From Vicinamibacteria bacterium (lineage in GTDB: Bacteria; Acidobacteriota; Vicinamibacteria; Fen-336): DNA of 45,139 nt. Positions 8,663 to 17,398 of this stretch are shown piece after piece. Position 1 is the first letter of the stretch. Each line of letters starts with the position of its first letter. Below the pieces are notes generated by a model that worked only from the letters and a program-made list of their open reading frames with translations, searched no databases and was not told where the DNA came from. The stretch covers positions 1 to 45,139 of the forward strand of contig JAFGSN010000223.1 of assembly GCA_016934575.1 (NCBI GenBank). The letters are read 5' to 3'. The translations under genes were made by a program, and so were the position numbers.

Positions 8663-9781
8663 ATGGCTCGGATGAGCGCGACACGGCGTCACTCATGGAT
8701 TGCCATCGTAATGCTGGCGATTCTGGCGGCGGTCGCCGGGCGGAGAATCCGGCGGCTCCCGGAGACGTCGCGGCAGCCTCTGTCAAGCCGCCCGAACCGG
8801 ATCATGGGCACGGAATGCCTCCTGCTCGCCGTGCCCTTCACGCGCGCACAGTCGGAGCGCGATCGGGCCGAGCAGGCTCTACGGAACGCGGAGACGGCGC
8901 TTCGCCGCGTCGAGTCGCAAATGAGCCGGCGTATCGACGCTTCGCCGATCGCGCGACTCAATCGCGCGCCAGCCGGAACGTACGTGCCGCTGCCTGATGA
9001 TCTCATGACCGTGCTGCGCGCCAGCCGCGAGATTCATGCGGCCAGCCGGGGATCGTTCGATGTGACGATCAGTCCATTGATCGCTCTCTGGCGCGCGGCC
9101 GCCGACGCAGGCGTTTCGCCCGACCCGGATCGTATTCATTCCGCGAGAAGGAGATCGTCGTGGGATCACCTGACGCTTCTTGAACACGGCGTCTTGAAAT
9201 CCGCCGGCGCGGCGTGCATGGATCTCGGAGGCATCGCCAAGGGCCATGGCATCGATCTCGCGATCGAGTCGATGAAGCGATCCGCCGTCGCCGGCGGGCT
9301 TGTCGAGGTGGGGGGGGATTTGCGCGTTTTCGGAGAACCTCCCTCTGCTCGCCAATGGAAGATCGACATACGCAGTCCATTTCACATGGACTCCGTCCTG
9401 CTTTCGATTCGTATCGACGAGGGAGCCGTATGCACGAGCGGCGACTATTTCCGCTACACGGAAATCGACGGCCGGCGATACAGCCACATCGTCGATCCAC
9501 GCTCCGGCTGGCCGGCGCGCGAAGCTCACTCATCGACGGTCTTTGCGTACAGCGCCATGATGGCCGACGCCTGGGCCACGGCCCTGAGCGTCCTGGGTCC
9601 AAGCGGATTGGAGCTTCTGCCCGCAGGCATGGAGGGCCTGGTCGTGACCGGAAAGCAAGGATCGCCGCGTCTCTTCACGACAAATGGCCTCGTATTCCGG
9701 ATCCATCCGCTCGAACTCCGCGCCTCGATCGAGGTCGTCAGGCGTTCGGGCGCGATCGATTCCTATGCACGCACGCTCTAG
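8663..9781 (+). CDS. apbE: FAD:protein FMN transferase (ApbE family)
   Basis: ApbE-type enzymes attach FMN covalently to Thr in flavoproteins such as NqrB/RnfG-like subunits and act on the outer side of the inner membrane. The family order is visible: MGTECLL near the start, DLGGIAKGHGID, LVEVGGDLRVFG, YSHIVDPRSGWPA and MMADAWATALSVLG. An N-terminal hydrophobic segment (SWIAIVMLAILAAVAG) should be a membrane anchor or signal. The ATG at 8663 is chosen because GGGCGA lies just upstream and the anchor follows directly; in-frame ATGs at 8600 and 8672 are alternatives. No FMN-target protein is encoded nearby. It converges with the ccm operon, with 33 bases between the stops. Confidence 0.88.
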   Translation: MARMSATRRHSWIAIVMLAILAAVAGRRIRRLPETSRQPLSSRPNRIMGTECLLLAVPFTRAQSERDRAEQALRNAETALRRVESQMSRRIDASPIARLNRAPAGTYVPLPDDLMTVLRASREIHAASRGSFDVTISPLIALWRAAADAGVSPDPDRIHSARRRSSWDHLTLLEHGVLKSAGAACMDLGGIAKGHGIDLAIESMKRSAVAGGLVEVGGDLRVFGEPPSARQWKIDIRSPFHMDSVLLSIRIDEGAVCTSGDYFRYTEIDGRRYSHIVDPRSGWPAREAHSSTVFAYSAMMADAWATALSVLGPSGLELLPAGMEGLVVTGKQGSPRLFTTNGLVFRIHPLELRASIEVVRRSGAIDSYARTL

Positions 9782-9814
9782 AATCAGATTCTCAAACCGG
9801 AAGAGCGTACGAAA

Positions 9815-10669
9815 TCAATCGTCCGGAACTCCGAACTCACTCAGCATCGAGCCGAGCATCTCGGCGTGCTCGGGTCGCGCGCGTGAGGCTTCGTCGACCA
9901 ACCGGCGCGCCTCTTGTGAACGTCCTTCACGCGCCTCGATGAAGATCAGGTGAATCCAGCCTTCCAGCAGACTTGGATTCGTTCCAAGCGCCTCTCGCAA
10001 CATCGCGCGCGCCTTTTCGGTTTCCCCCGAGGCATAGCGCACGAGCGCCTCATACGTCAGCGCGCGCGGATCGTCTGGCCGTCGCGCGAGAACGTACTGC
10101 GTCTGTTCCATCGTCTCCGCCATTTCATGGCGAACGAGGTGTTGTTTGGCGAGCGCGAGACGGTTCTCGAGATTCTCGGGATCCTGCTGCAATGCACGGC
10201 GCAAGTCTTGAATCGCGGGCGATCGCTCCGACGACATGCGGTCCTGGCGGCGATTCGAGCCGGGAATCGCCGTGGCCAGGAACGCCACGGCCGCCATGAC
10301 GGCGACGCCCCACAAGAAACCGTTCCATGCCGAGCGCGGCCTGGCCGGGCCGCGCGTTTCCGCGTTATCCGGACGTTTTTTCGCGCGGCGGTCGATTTCC
10401 CTCAGCACCGTGGCGCACTCGATCTCGAGCGCTTTCCGTGCACGCGACAACTGATCTTCACCGCGCTCTCCCGAACGTTCCGTTGTCTCCCGAAGTCGCT
10501 CGATGAGCACATCACGGCGAGCGACGAGATCGCGCATCTCTATAGCCGCCAAGTCGACGATCTCCGCCTCTCGTCGACTCCGAGAAAGGCGCCAGACGAT
10601 CACGATGCCCAAAACTACGCCGGCTGCGATGAAGATGCAGACGGATCGCCAGTCGCCCGCCTGCGTCAT
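9815..10669 (-). CDS. ccmI: CcmI-like cytochrome c biogenesis protein with TPR domain
   Basis: The 284-residue protein has an N-terminal membrane segment (about 9-27), a charged coiled-coil-like cytoplasmic loop (about 30-105), a second membrane segment (about 113-133) and a TPR domain from about 150 on (repeats with LRRALQQDPENLENRLALA and AMLREALGTNPSLLEGW). This is the CcmI/CycH layout: the TPR part holds apocytochrome c and hands it to CcmF/CcmH for heme ligation. Sequence similarity to classical CcmI is modest, so position in the operon carries much of the assignment. Its ATG overlaps the ccmH stop as ATGA. It is the last gene of the operon. Confidence 0.75.
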   Translation of the reverse strand: MTQAGDWRSVCIFIAAGVVLGIVIVWRLSRSRREAEIVDLAAIEMRDLVARRDVLIERLRETTERSGERGEDQLSRARKALEIECATVLREIDRRAKKRPDNAETRGPARPRSAWNGFLWGVAVMAAVAFLATAIPGSNRRQDRMSSERSPAIQDLRRALQQDPENLENRLALAKQHLVRHEMAETMEQTQYVLARRPDDPRALTYEALVRYASGETEKARAMLREALGTNPSLLEGWIHLIFIEAREGRSQEARRLVDEASRARPEHAEMLGSMLSEFGVPDD

Positions 10670-11229
10670 GAACGTCCCCCGGCATGCGATCTGTTCGAGC
10701 CTTCTTCAGCCGTCGTAATCCGACGAACGGATGACAGGTCTCGCGCCTTCTGCAGATAGGAAGCCATATCGTCGTTCGTCTGAGGCTCGTCGTCGGTCCT
10801 CGATTCTCCGCGCCGTAAAACGTTCCAAACCAGGAAAGCGCCGGCGATGAGCGCCACGATCGGCGACGCCCAGACCAGCCAGTTGACGCCGCTCAACGGC
10901 GGCCTGAGACGCACGAACTCGCCATATGATGACTCGAAGTATCTCAAGATCTGCTCGCGATCGTAGCCCAGCGCGAGCAAGTCGCGCGTCTGCGCTTTCA
11001 TGTTGAGCGCCATCGACGACGGCGAGTCGGCGACGGCGGCGCCCTGACAGACGGGACACCGAAGCAGCGCCGCCACCTCTTGTGTTTCGCGATCGAGCTT
11101 CTCGCCGGCAAGCGGTTCATGCCGCGGTTGGCCGACGATTGCTTCAACGGCGCGCAGCGACAAAGGCGCGCTCGTCGATGGCGAAGCCATGAGAAACGCC
11201 AGCAATGGAGCCGTCAGCAGCGACGTCAT
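10666..11229 (-). CDS. ccmH: Cytochrome c-type biogenesis protein CcmH
   Basis: The 187-residue protein carries the hallmark LRCPVCQ motif (C58 and C61), which reduces or holds the apocytochrome CXXCH cysteines in the periplasm, followed by ADSPSSMA and YGEFVRLRPP as in other CcmH proteins. A signal peptide precedes it and one membrane segment (about 115-137) follows. The frame can be extended by one TTG codon. The ATG at 11229 is preferred because it forms TGATG with the ccmG stop. CcmH works with CcmG, CcmF and CcmI at the heme-ligation step. Confidence 0.93.
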   Translation of the reverse strand: MTSLLTAPLLAFLMASPSTSAPLSLRAVEAIVGQPRHEPLAGEKLDRETQEVAALLRCPVCQGAAVADSPSSMALNMKAQTRDLLALGYDREQILRYFESSYGEFVRLRPPLSGVNWLVWASPIVALIAGAFLVWNVLRRGESRTDDEPQTNDDMASYLQKARDLSSVRRITTAEEGSNRSHAGGRS

Positions 11230-11753
11230 CAAGGCGCCTCCTCCATCCGACGAAGGTGCTCGGCGAGCGCCTTCCGCGACAAAGGTCCCGTATGCTTTGT
11301 AACTACGCGCCCGTCGGCGCCGATGAAAAACGTCTCGGGGACGCCGTAGACGCCATATGCGATCGCGACTCGACCGCCGGGATCGAAAAACGTCGGAAAT
11401 GCCTCGCCCGCTTCTCTCAGGAAAGCACGCGCGTTCTCCGGCGTGTCGTCATAGACGATCCCGATCAACCGCACGCGATCGCCGAGCGTTCGCGCTGCCT
11501 CGATCAACGTCGAATGCTCTTCGAGGCAAGGCGCGCACCAACTCGCCCAAAAGTTGAGGATCGCCGGCTTTCCCGACGTCGTATCGATCGAGATTTCTTC
11601 CTCTCCATCGAGCGACGTCAGTGTGAACGAAGGAGCCGGACGGCCGATAAGCGGCGAATAAATCTCGCGCGGATCATGGCCGAGACCGATGAAAAACAGC
11701 GCCAAGAGGGGCAGAACGACCATTCCGCCGACGATCAGAATCCTCCGGTTCAT
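11229..11753 (-). CDS. ccmG: Thiol:disulfide interchange protein CcmG/DsbE
   Basis: The 174-residue protein is a membrane-anchored thioredoxin: one hydrophobic segment (about 5-24), the RPAPSFTLTSLDG entry typical of TlpA/CcmG-type proteins, and the active site WASWCAPC with C73 and C76. A cis-Pro is present in GVYGVPETF. It keeps CcmH and apocytochrome thiols reduced in the periplasm. Length is typical. Start and stop overlap ccmF and ccmH, so it belongs to the same transcript. Confidence 0.93.
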   Translation of the reverse strand: MNRRILIVGGMVVLPLLALFFIGLGHDPREIYSPLIGRPAPSFTLTSLDGEEEISIDTTSGKPAILNFWASWCAPCLEEHSTLIEAARTLGDRVRLIGIVYDDTPENARAFLREAGEAFPTFFDPGGRVAIAYGVYGVPETFFIGADGRVVTKHTGPLSRKALAEHLRRMEEAP

Positions 11754-13768
11754 GACACGTCCCTCCGACTGGCGCGGGCGATGCTCTGCGTGTCGTCGTT
11801 TACGGCGGTAACGGAGACTCCGCGAGCCGGCACAAGCACGATCACACCGCCGGCGGCCATGATCAGCACGCCGATCCAGATCCAGCCGACGAGCGGATGG
11901 ATCATGAACTCGACCGTCGCTCGCGCGGGTGAGCTTGATGTCGCGGGCTCGAAACGGACCGGCGACATGTAGTAGTTCCCGAACGGACCCATGCGAACCG
12001 CCGGCGTCCCGACCGGATCTCGTTGCTTAGCGTACTGAACCATCCGAGGGGCCAGTTCCATGACTGACCGGCCGGGTCGGGCCAGCTCGACGCGCGCGAC
12101 CATCGATATGCGATGAGGCTCTTCGCGTGTCTCGCTTCCGAGGTACGTCAGAGTGAATTCGCCCAGGCGCGCCGGAATCGAACGCGTGAGCTCGATTTCC
12201 TGCGAACTGCTGTGCGCGTGGCTCACCGCGATCGCGACGATAACGACGACAGCGCCGATGTGAGACAGGTGTGCTCCGTATGCACGCCGCGCGCGCGCGA
12301 TATTCGCAAGAGTCGTGGCGCGCGGCGTTTTCTCCCGGCCGAGGCGAACGAGGAACGGCCGCGCCATCTCACGCAGGACGGCCTGAGTTGTATAACCGCC
12401 GCAAAGCAACGTGAGCAGCGCCCAGCCGCTGCGCACGCCGCCCAGCCAGCCACAGGAAGCGGCGACCGCCGCGCCCAAGAGCGGCGCGACCAGAGCGCGT
12501 CCGATCAGCGTCCGATCTCCGCCGCCCCAGGGCAAGGCCGAGCCGACGCCTATCATGAGCAGCAACGCCACGCCCATGGGGCCCGTCATCGCATCGAAAT
12601 AGGGACGGCCGACGCTCATCTTCACGCCGCGCAACGCCTCCACCGCCATCGGAAATACCGTGCCGAGAAGAATGGTGAAGGTGATCAGCAATAGCAGGAG
12701 ATTATTGACGAGAAAGGCGCCTTCCCGGCTCAGCGCGGCGCCGATCTGCCCGCCGGGCTTCAGCCTGTCGATGCGCCCGGACAGCAGCGCGAGCGAGAAC
12801 ACGACGGCGAGCGCGAGCAGCGCGAGAATCGTCGGGCCGATGGCGCTTTGACTGAATGCGTGCACGGAGTTGAAGACGCCCGATCGCGTCATGAACGTGC
12901 CGAGAATCGTGAGTAAGAAAGTGCCCATCACCAACGCCAGCGTCCATGCGGCAAGAGCGCGGCGACGTTCGAGAAGAAGCATCGAGTGGAAAGCGGCCGT
13001 GGCCGTCAGCCATGGCAAGAGCGAAGCGTTCTCCACGGGATCCCAGGCCCAGTACCCTCCCCAGCCCAACACCTCATACGCCCACCATCCTCCGAGCATG
13101 ATGGCGATCGACAAGAAAATCCAGGAGACGATCAACCACAAGCGCAGGGAACGGACGAAGCTCGGTCCAAGACGGCCCGTGAGCAGAGCGGCCACCGCCA
13201 GACCGAAGGGAATGGTCGTTCCCACGTAACCGAAATAAAGCAGCGGCGGATGGAACGCCATCAAAACATGGTTCTGGAGCAGGGGATTGGGACCCGGACC
13301 GTCGAAGGGAGGATCGGGCACGACAGCGAACGGCTGCGTCGGGCCGGACGCCAGAAAGCTGAAGAACGCGCCGCAGACGAGCCATGTGCCGGCGGCATAG
13401 GGCAGCAGGTCGGGATGGCGCGATGCGGTGTATTCCACGGCGGCGAACACATAGAGCCCGAGAACGAGCCCCCAGAAAAGCAGCGAACCCTCGAGCGAGG
13501 ACCAGAGGCTTACAAAAGCCACCCAATCGGGAACATCGAGCGATCCGACTTGCGCGACGTAAGCGACGCTGAAATCCCGCGCCAGAAGAGCGCGCAGCAT
13601 GAACAGATTCGCGAGAATCATGAGCGCCGCATAGGCGCGCGCGAGACGGCGGATCCAGAGCACGGACCGCGACGACGACCAGCCGCCGGCGGCGAATCCG
13701 GCGATCGCTCCGGCCACGGCGACCGCCAGGGAGAGCAAGACGAGCTTTCCGCCGACCATCGCGATCAT
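11750..13768 (-). CDS. ccmF: Heme lyase subunit CcmF
   Basis: The 672-residue polytopic membrane protein has the tryptophan-rich WWD motif in WGGYWAWDPVENASLLPWL, which presents heme on the periplasmic side, and conserved flanking segments such as NPLLQNHVLMAFHPPLLYFGY and GTFMTRSGVFNSVHAFS. It receives heme from CcmE and ligates it to apocytochrome c with CcmH and CcmI. A non-membrane domain lies near the C-terminus before the last hydrophobic segment (LVGWIWIGVLIMAAGG). The size is normal for CcmF. The ATG overlaps the ccmE stop as ATGA. Confidence 0.95.
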   Translation of the reverse strand: MIAMVGGKLVLLSLAVAVAGAIAGFAAGGWSSSRSVLWIRRLARAYAALMILANLFMLRALLARDFSVAYVAQVGSLDVPDWVAFVSLWSSLEGSLLFWGLVLGLYVFAAVEYTASRHPDLLPYAAGTWLVCGAFFSFLASGPTQPFAVVPDPPFDGPGPNPLLQNHVLMAFHPPLLYFGYVGTTIPFGLAVAALLTGRLGPSFVRSLRLWLIVSWIFLSIAIMLGGWWAYEVLGWGGYWAWDPVENASLLPWLTATAAFHSMLLLERRRALAAWTLALVMGTFLLTILGTFMTRSGVFNSVHAFSQSAIGPTILALLALAVVFSLALLSGRIDRLKPGGQIGAALSREGAFLVNNLLLLLITFTILLGTVFPMAVEALRGVKMSVGRPYFDAMTGPMGVALLLMIGVGSALPWGGGDRTLIGRALVAPLLGAAVAASCGWLGGVRSGWALLTLLCGGYTTQAVLREMARPFLVRLGREKTPRATTLANIARARRAYGAHLSHIGAVVVIVAIAVSHAHSSSQEIELTRSIPARLGEFTLTYLGSETREEPHRISMVARVELARPGRSVMELAPRMVQYAKQRDPVGTPAVRMGPFGNYYMSPVRFEPATSSSPARATVEFMIHPLVGWIWIGVLIMAAGGVIVLVPARGVSVTAVNDDTQSIARASRRDVS

Positions 13769-14259
13769 GGTCGCCGACCCTGCTCCGGCGTCTCGAGCCC
13801 TTCCGTGGAGCGCATCAACTGCCGCATGTCGATTTTCTCGCCGTTCCGCGGCTGCCGATACTCGTTGCCGTGCGATACGAGCAGTCGCGCGCCATCGAAG
13901 ACGCCGTCGCGACCGAGCGTGCCCTCCACGACGACGCCGATGCCCTCGCGAAACATTTGCGGAGGCGTCGCGCGGGTCCTGACTCGAATCGTCGACCGAT
14001 TGTCGCTGACGTCGAACATGAGAGTGTCCTTCTCCCGTTTATCGACCGATCCCGGAACGACGCGACCTCCCAAACGGATGGAAGCGCCGACGGCCTGATC
14101 ACCGGCCGAACGCAGCTCCGACGGACCCCAATAATAAACGACGCTCCTCCCCAAGCGGTTGATCGCCATGGCGAGAAAGACGACGATGCCGACGACCAGC
14201 ACGCCCCAGATCATCCGCCGCGGAATTCTACGCTTCGCTTTTCGCGGAGAGACGCTCAC
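13765..14259 (-). CDS. ccmE: Heme chaperone CcmE
   Basis: The 164-residue protein has one N-terminal membrane segment (about 16-34) and a periplasmic beta-barrel domain. Heme is bound covalently through the His of the HXXXY motif, seen here as H130-GNE-Y134. The upstream strand VVVEGTLGRDGVFDGARLLV matches the family. It accepts heme exported through CcmC/CcmABD and passes it to CcmF. The start codon is GTG at 14259, sharing GTGA with the ccmD stop. The C-terminal tail is short and polar. Confidence 0.93.
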   Translation of the reverse strand: MSVSPRKAKRRIPRRMIWGVLVVGIVVFLAMAINRLGRSVVYYWGPSELRSAGDQAVGASIRLGGRVVPGSVDKREKDTLMFDVSDNRSTIRVRTRATPPQMFREGIGVVVEGTLGRDGVFDGARLLVSHGNEYRQPRNGEKIDMRQLMRSTEGLETPEQGRRP

Positions 14260-14405
14260 CGCGCCGCTCCGCGCGCGGGACGCCGTCGTTCAATCTCCAA
14301 ACGATAACGTCTCACGACCGACATGCCGTAGATCGCCAGCATTCCGGCCGTGAGACCGTAAGCGCCGAGCACATACTCCCAGCCGCCGATGATGACGCCG
14401 TTCAT
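14256..14405 (-). CDS. ccmD: Small heme exporter protein CcmD
   Basis: This 49-codon gene is easily missed. The peptide starts MNGVIIGGWEYVLGAYGL, continues TAGMLAIYGMSVVRRY and ends in a basic tail (ERRRPARGAAR). One membrane segment followed by a positively charged cytoplasmic tail, with the YVLGAYGLT signature, is characteristic of CcmD. CcmD releases holo-CcmE from the CcmABC complex. Its ATG overlaps the ccmC stop as ATGA and its stop overlaps the ccmE GTG as GTGA, so its place between C and E is exact. Confidence 0.93.
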   Translation of the reverse strand: MNGVIIGGWEYVLGAYGLTAGMLAIYGMSVVRRYRLEIERRRPARGAAR

Positions 14406-15121
14406 GCATCACCCCCGCTCTCCTTGACGGGCGGCTCCAACGGACGCCGCTCATCCGGAGCTTCCGGCCCCATCTTCCGTTCACGCCTGAGCCACGCGGC
14501 GCGGGCACGGATCCCCATCAGCCCGGACGTCAGCAGCACCAGACCCAAGGCGTTCAGGCCCAGGGGAACGAGAAACGGACCCGCGATTGATCGCGGCCCG
14601 GACTGAAGCTGATGAAGCGAACCCCACAATCGCACCGAGAAATAGACCAGGGGGACGTTCACGAAAGCGATGATCGCGGCGACCGCAGACCATCTCGCCC
14701 TACGCGTCGGCTCCCGCACGAAGCCGCGCAAGGCGATGATGCCGCCGAAACCGAACATCATGATGGCGGTCGTCGTCAACCGGGGATCCCAGGCCCAGTA
14801 AACGCCCCATGTGGGTTTGGCCCACAGCGCTCCCTGCAGGCACAAGAGCAATGAATAGATCGCGCCGGCTTCGAGCGCGGCCTCGAGACGCGCGTCGTGG
14901 CGCCAGCCGCCATACAGCAAGTAGAAGAGCGCGCTGACGAACGCGTAGGAGAAGGCCAGAAGCGCCATCCACGCGCAAGGAACGTGAATGTACATGATGC
15001 GCTGCACGTCTCCCATGTAGCGCTCCGCCGGCGCCGCGAGAAGGCCGATCGACGAACCGATGATCAGCAGCAGCGCGCCCGAAACGATCAACGTCACGAG
15101 TGGCCTCATTTGAAACATCAT
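14402..15121 (-). CDS. ccmC: Heme exporter/transfer protein CcmC
   Basis: The 239-residue polytopic membrane protein contains the WWD motif WGVYWAWDPRLTTT and the conserved periplasmic His region RIMYIHVPCAWMALLAF. CcmC positions heme for covalent attachment to CcmE. The start is ATGATG at 15121-15116, overlapping the ccmB stop; the frame extends further upstream, but that part lies inside ccmB. The polar Glu-rich C-terminal tail (about 215-239) is cytoplasmic. Confidence 0.94.
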   Translation of the reverse strand: MMFQMRPLVTLIVSGALLLIIGSSIGLLAAPAERYMGDVQRIMYIHVPCAWMALLAFSYAFVSALFYLLYGGWRHDARLEAALEAGAIYSLLLCLQGALWAKPTWGVYWAWDPRLTTTAIMMFGFGGIIALRGFVREPTRRARWSAVAAIIAFVNVPLVYFSVRLWGSLHQLQSGPRSIAGPFLVPLGLNALGLVLLTSGLMGIRARAAWLRRERKMGPEAPDERRPLEPPVKESGGDA

Positions 15122-15783
15122 TCCTCCACGACGTGCGCGAAGAGCAGGCCGCATAGCGGCCAGTGGATCGCGTTGAACATGACAAGCACGCCGATCCACG
15201 TGCTCCATTCGCGCATGATGTCGCCGCTGATTGCCAGGGCCGTCGCCTTGACAGCCGCCAGCAGCACGGGCACGACGAGCGGAAACAGCAGAAGCGGCAG
15301 CAGCGTGGATCGGGAGCGCACCTGCGAAGTCATCGCCGCATATAACGTGCCGGGAGCGGCCAGAGCCGCGGCGCCGGCGACGAGCACGGCAAGCAGACGA
15401 CCGGGCGCCGGCATGGGGACGTCATAGAGCACGATCATCTCCGGCAGCAACGCCGCGCCCACGATTCCGATCTGCAGCCAGTTGGCGACGGCCTTGGCGT
15501 AGTAGATCGCATGCGGCTTCAAGGACAACAGCAACAGCCCTTCCAGCGCCTGGTTTTCCGTCTCACGGTGAAAGCCTTCGGCGAGCGCGAGCGTGGACGC
15601 CATCAGCAATCCAACCCAGAGGAAGCCGCCGGCATACGTTCTGAGAGCCTGCGGCGCCGGTCCCACGGCAAAGCTGAAAAGCAGCAACGTGATCGCCCCA
15701 AACGCAAAAACGGCGGCGACCTCGGCGCGCGTACGCCACTGAAGCAGAAGCTCCTTGCGAAGCGCCGCCCGCCATGGTCTCAC
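15118..15783 (-). CDS. ccmB: Heme exporter permease CcmB
   Basis: The 221-residue membrane protein has about six hydrophobic segments and family phrases such as LRKELLLQWRTR at the N-terminus, FHRETENQALEGLLLLSL in the first loop, and LLPLLLFPLVVPVLLAAVKAT. It is the membrane subunit of the CcmAB transporter. The GTG at 15783 is chosen because it forms GTGA with the ccmA stop and places the family's N-terminus correctly; the longer open frame upstream lies inside ccmA. Confidence 0.93.
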   Translation of the reverse strand: MRPWRAALRKELLLQWRTRAEVAAVFAFGAITLLLFSFAVGPAPQALRTYAGGFLWVGLLMASTLALAEGFHRETENQALEGLLLLSLKPHAIYYAKAVANWLQIGIVGAALLPEMIVLYDVPMPAPGRLLAVLVAGAAALAAPGTLYAAMTSQVRSRSTLLPLLLFPLVVPVLLAAVKATALAISGDIMREWSTWIGVLVMFNAIHWPLCGLLFAHVVEE

Positions 15784-16496
15784 GAAACCTCTTTCTCCGT
15801 TTCCTGGGAATGGCCGAGCCGAAGCGGCGGCAGGTCCGCCGCGCGCCCGCGCCACACGCAACGTCCGCGAGCGAGAACGAGCGCCTCCTGACAAATTCGC
15901 CGGCCGTGCTCGATCTGGTGCGTCGCCAGCAGAACCGCCGCGCCGCGCTTCCGGCATTCATCGACGACGCCATCGACGAGAGCAAAGCCGCGAGGATCGA
16001 GTTGGCCGTATGGCTCGTCGAAAAGCACGACGGGCGTCGTGCGGATCAGTGCTCTGGCCAAACCCAGGCGCTTGCGCATCCCGGCGGAGAACTCGGCCAC
16101 GAAATCGTGAGCGCGGTCGTCAAGCTCGACGCGGTCGAGAAGCGCATGGATGGCGAAAGGAGCCAACGACTCTCCGGCGACGCGCGCCGCGAGGTCGAGG
16201 TTCTCGTAAGCGGTGAGAGCTTCGTAGAGGTAGGAATGATGACTCATCAACGTCACGTGTCGGCGCACATGAGCGCGCTCGCGCCCGAGATCGAATCCGG
16301 CGATGCGCGCCCGTCCTCTGTCGGAACGGATGGCGGTTGCGAGAACGCGGAAGAGCGTCGTTTTTCCCGAACCGTTGTGGCCCGTGACAAGAAACGCCGC
16401 GCCGTATGCGGCCGTGAGACTCACGTGACTCAACGCCCAGCGACCGCCGAAACGCCGGCATAATCCCGAGCATGACACGGCCGCGTCCTTCTCCAT
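15780..16496 (-). CDS. ccmA: Heme exporter ATP-binding protein CcmA
   Basis: The 238-residue ABC ATPase has Walker A GHNGSGKTT, the signature FSAGMRKRLGLARAL and Walker B VVLFDEPYGQLD followed by THQIEHG. It energises release of holo-CcmE from the CcmABCD complex on the cytoplasmic face. It is the first gene of the ccm operon. The ATG at 16496 is chosen because GGAGG precedes it and the ABC fold starts right after; the spacing of only 2 bases is short. The upstream open frame to 16643 shows no family similarity. Confidence 0.93.
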   Translation of the reverse strand: MEKDAAVSCSGLCRRFGGRWALSHVSLTAAYGAAFLVTGHNGSGKTTLFRVLATAIRSDRGRARIAGFDLGRERAHVRRHVTLMSHHSYLYEALTAYENLDLAARVAGESLAPFAIHALLDRVELDDRAHDFVAEFSAGMRKRLGLARALIRTTPVVLFDEPYGQLDPRGFALVDGVVDECRKRGAAVLLATHQIEHGRRICQEALVLARGRCVWRGRAADLPPLRLGHSQETEKEVS

Positions 16497-16886
16497 TGCC
16501 TCCGGCGAGTCATGCGGGATCGCTTCAGCGGCAAGCGCCTGGATTGAGCTCGATGCTTTCTTGGATATCACGCAAACCTCGCTCGGTGGATCCGCGACAA
16601 TCATGCTGCTCGCGCAAATTCCGCTCGGTGCACGGATACGCACACTGCCGGCGCGGTCTTCGAAACGCTTCGGTTGAGTTGCCCAGCGGCCGCGCCGAGT
16701 ACGCTCCGATGATATCCAGCGCTCCGGACAACGGCAACCGGGGCGCCCTCGATCTGATCGACGTCTTCGGTTCGCGCCGCGCCCGCGGCGAACCGAGCCA
16801 CACGCGGCGTTTCCAGTTCCCGTAACGGCGCAAGCGACGTCCTGCGCAGGCGACGCGCGCGGGTTATACTCTCACAAGGAGGAGCA
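16497..16886. other. Divergent control region between ccm operon and cytochrome/hem operon
   Basis: The 390 bases between ccmA (minus) and the small cytochrome gene (plus) carry no recognisable gene; the short frames present have no family features. Promoters for both units should lie here. On the plus strand TATACT at 16865-16870 is a good -10 with no clear -35. It would start a transcript near 16877, just before the ribosome site GGAGG at 16879-16883. I could not identify a minus-strand promoter with confidence. Confidence 0.45.
16865..16870 (+). promoter_or_regulatory. Putative -10 of the cytochrome/hemX/hemA unit
   Basis: TATACT differs from the consensus TATAAT at one position and sits 16 bases upstream of the ATG. 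The region 17 bases further upstream does not resemble TTGACA, so an activator or another sigma factor may be needed. Confidence 0.4.
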
Positions 16887-17177
16887 ATGATGCGCAGGAT
16901 CATTTTTACCGCCGGATCCGCGGCTTTCGCCATCACGGCGTTCAGCGCCGGCGCATGGGCCACGCTGGCGATGCAAAAGAAAGCCAACGATCTGGGTTTC
17001 GAAGTGAAGGATTGTCTCTACTGCCATAACGAGAAACTGCCCAAGAAGGACGCCGTGACCAACAACGCGCGCGGCCAATGGCTCGTCGATCGGCAGAAAG
17101 CCCGCGAAGCCAAGGAGATCGACATCTCCTGGCTCAAGGATTTCGTCGAGAAGAGCACGGCGACCGAGAAGAAGTAG
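16887..17177 (+). CDS. Small single-heme c-type cytochrome
   Basis: The 96-residue protein has a signal peptide or single anchor (about 1-27) and one heme-attachment motif, C43-LY-C46-H47. The remainder is short, charged and helical (KKDAVTNNARGQWLVDRQK, then EIDISWLKDFVEK). No Met or His occurs after H47, so no usual distal ligand is visible in the mature part. Heme should be attached in the periplasm by the neighbouring Ccm system. GGAGGAGC before ATGATG is a strong ribosome site. The gene opens the operon-like run with hemX-like and hemA genes. Its partner is unknown; an electron carrier or assembly-linked role is inference. Confidence 0.8.
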   Translation: MMRRIIFTAGSAAFAITAFSAGAWATLAMQKKANDLGFEVKDCLYCHNEKLPKKDAVTNNARGQWLVDRQKAREAKEIDISWLKDFVEKSTATEKK

Positions 17178-17398
17178 CTCCCGGTGGACCGACGTCCCGT
17201 TCATCCCCTGCGTTCGGGCAACCGGCCGCGTCAAAACGGCGACTCGACAGGAACTGCTCTTTCTTCGGGATGCTTGTTTCCGGCCGGGGCGACGTTCGAC
17301 GACGACGCCACAGAGGCCGCCAGCGGCCGAACCGCATGGCCCGGAAAATCGCGCATCCGGTTCCTTGCGGCTGACATGAAGGGCCGGAGGAATTCCTC

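Noticed and set aside
9780-9792. AGAATC-A-GATTCT palindrome between the convergent apbE and ccmI stops
   Set aside because: The one-base loop cannot form a stable hairpin and no T-run follows; too short to call a regulatory site.
16497-16825. Short frames in the ccmA/cytochrome intergenic region
   Set aside because: None has a ribosome site or recognisable features, and the ccmA and cytochrome starts are well supported without them.
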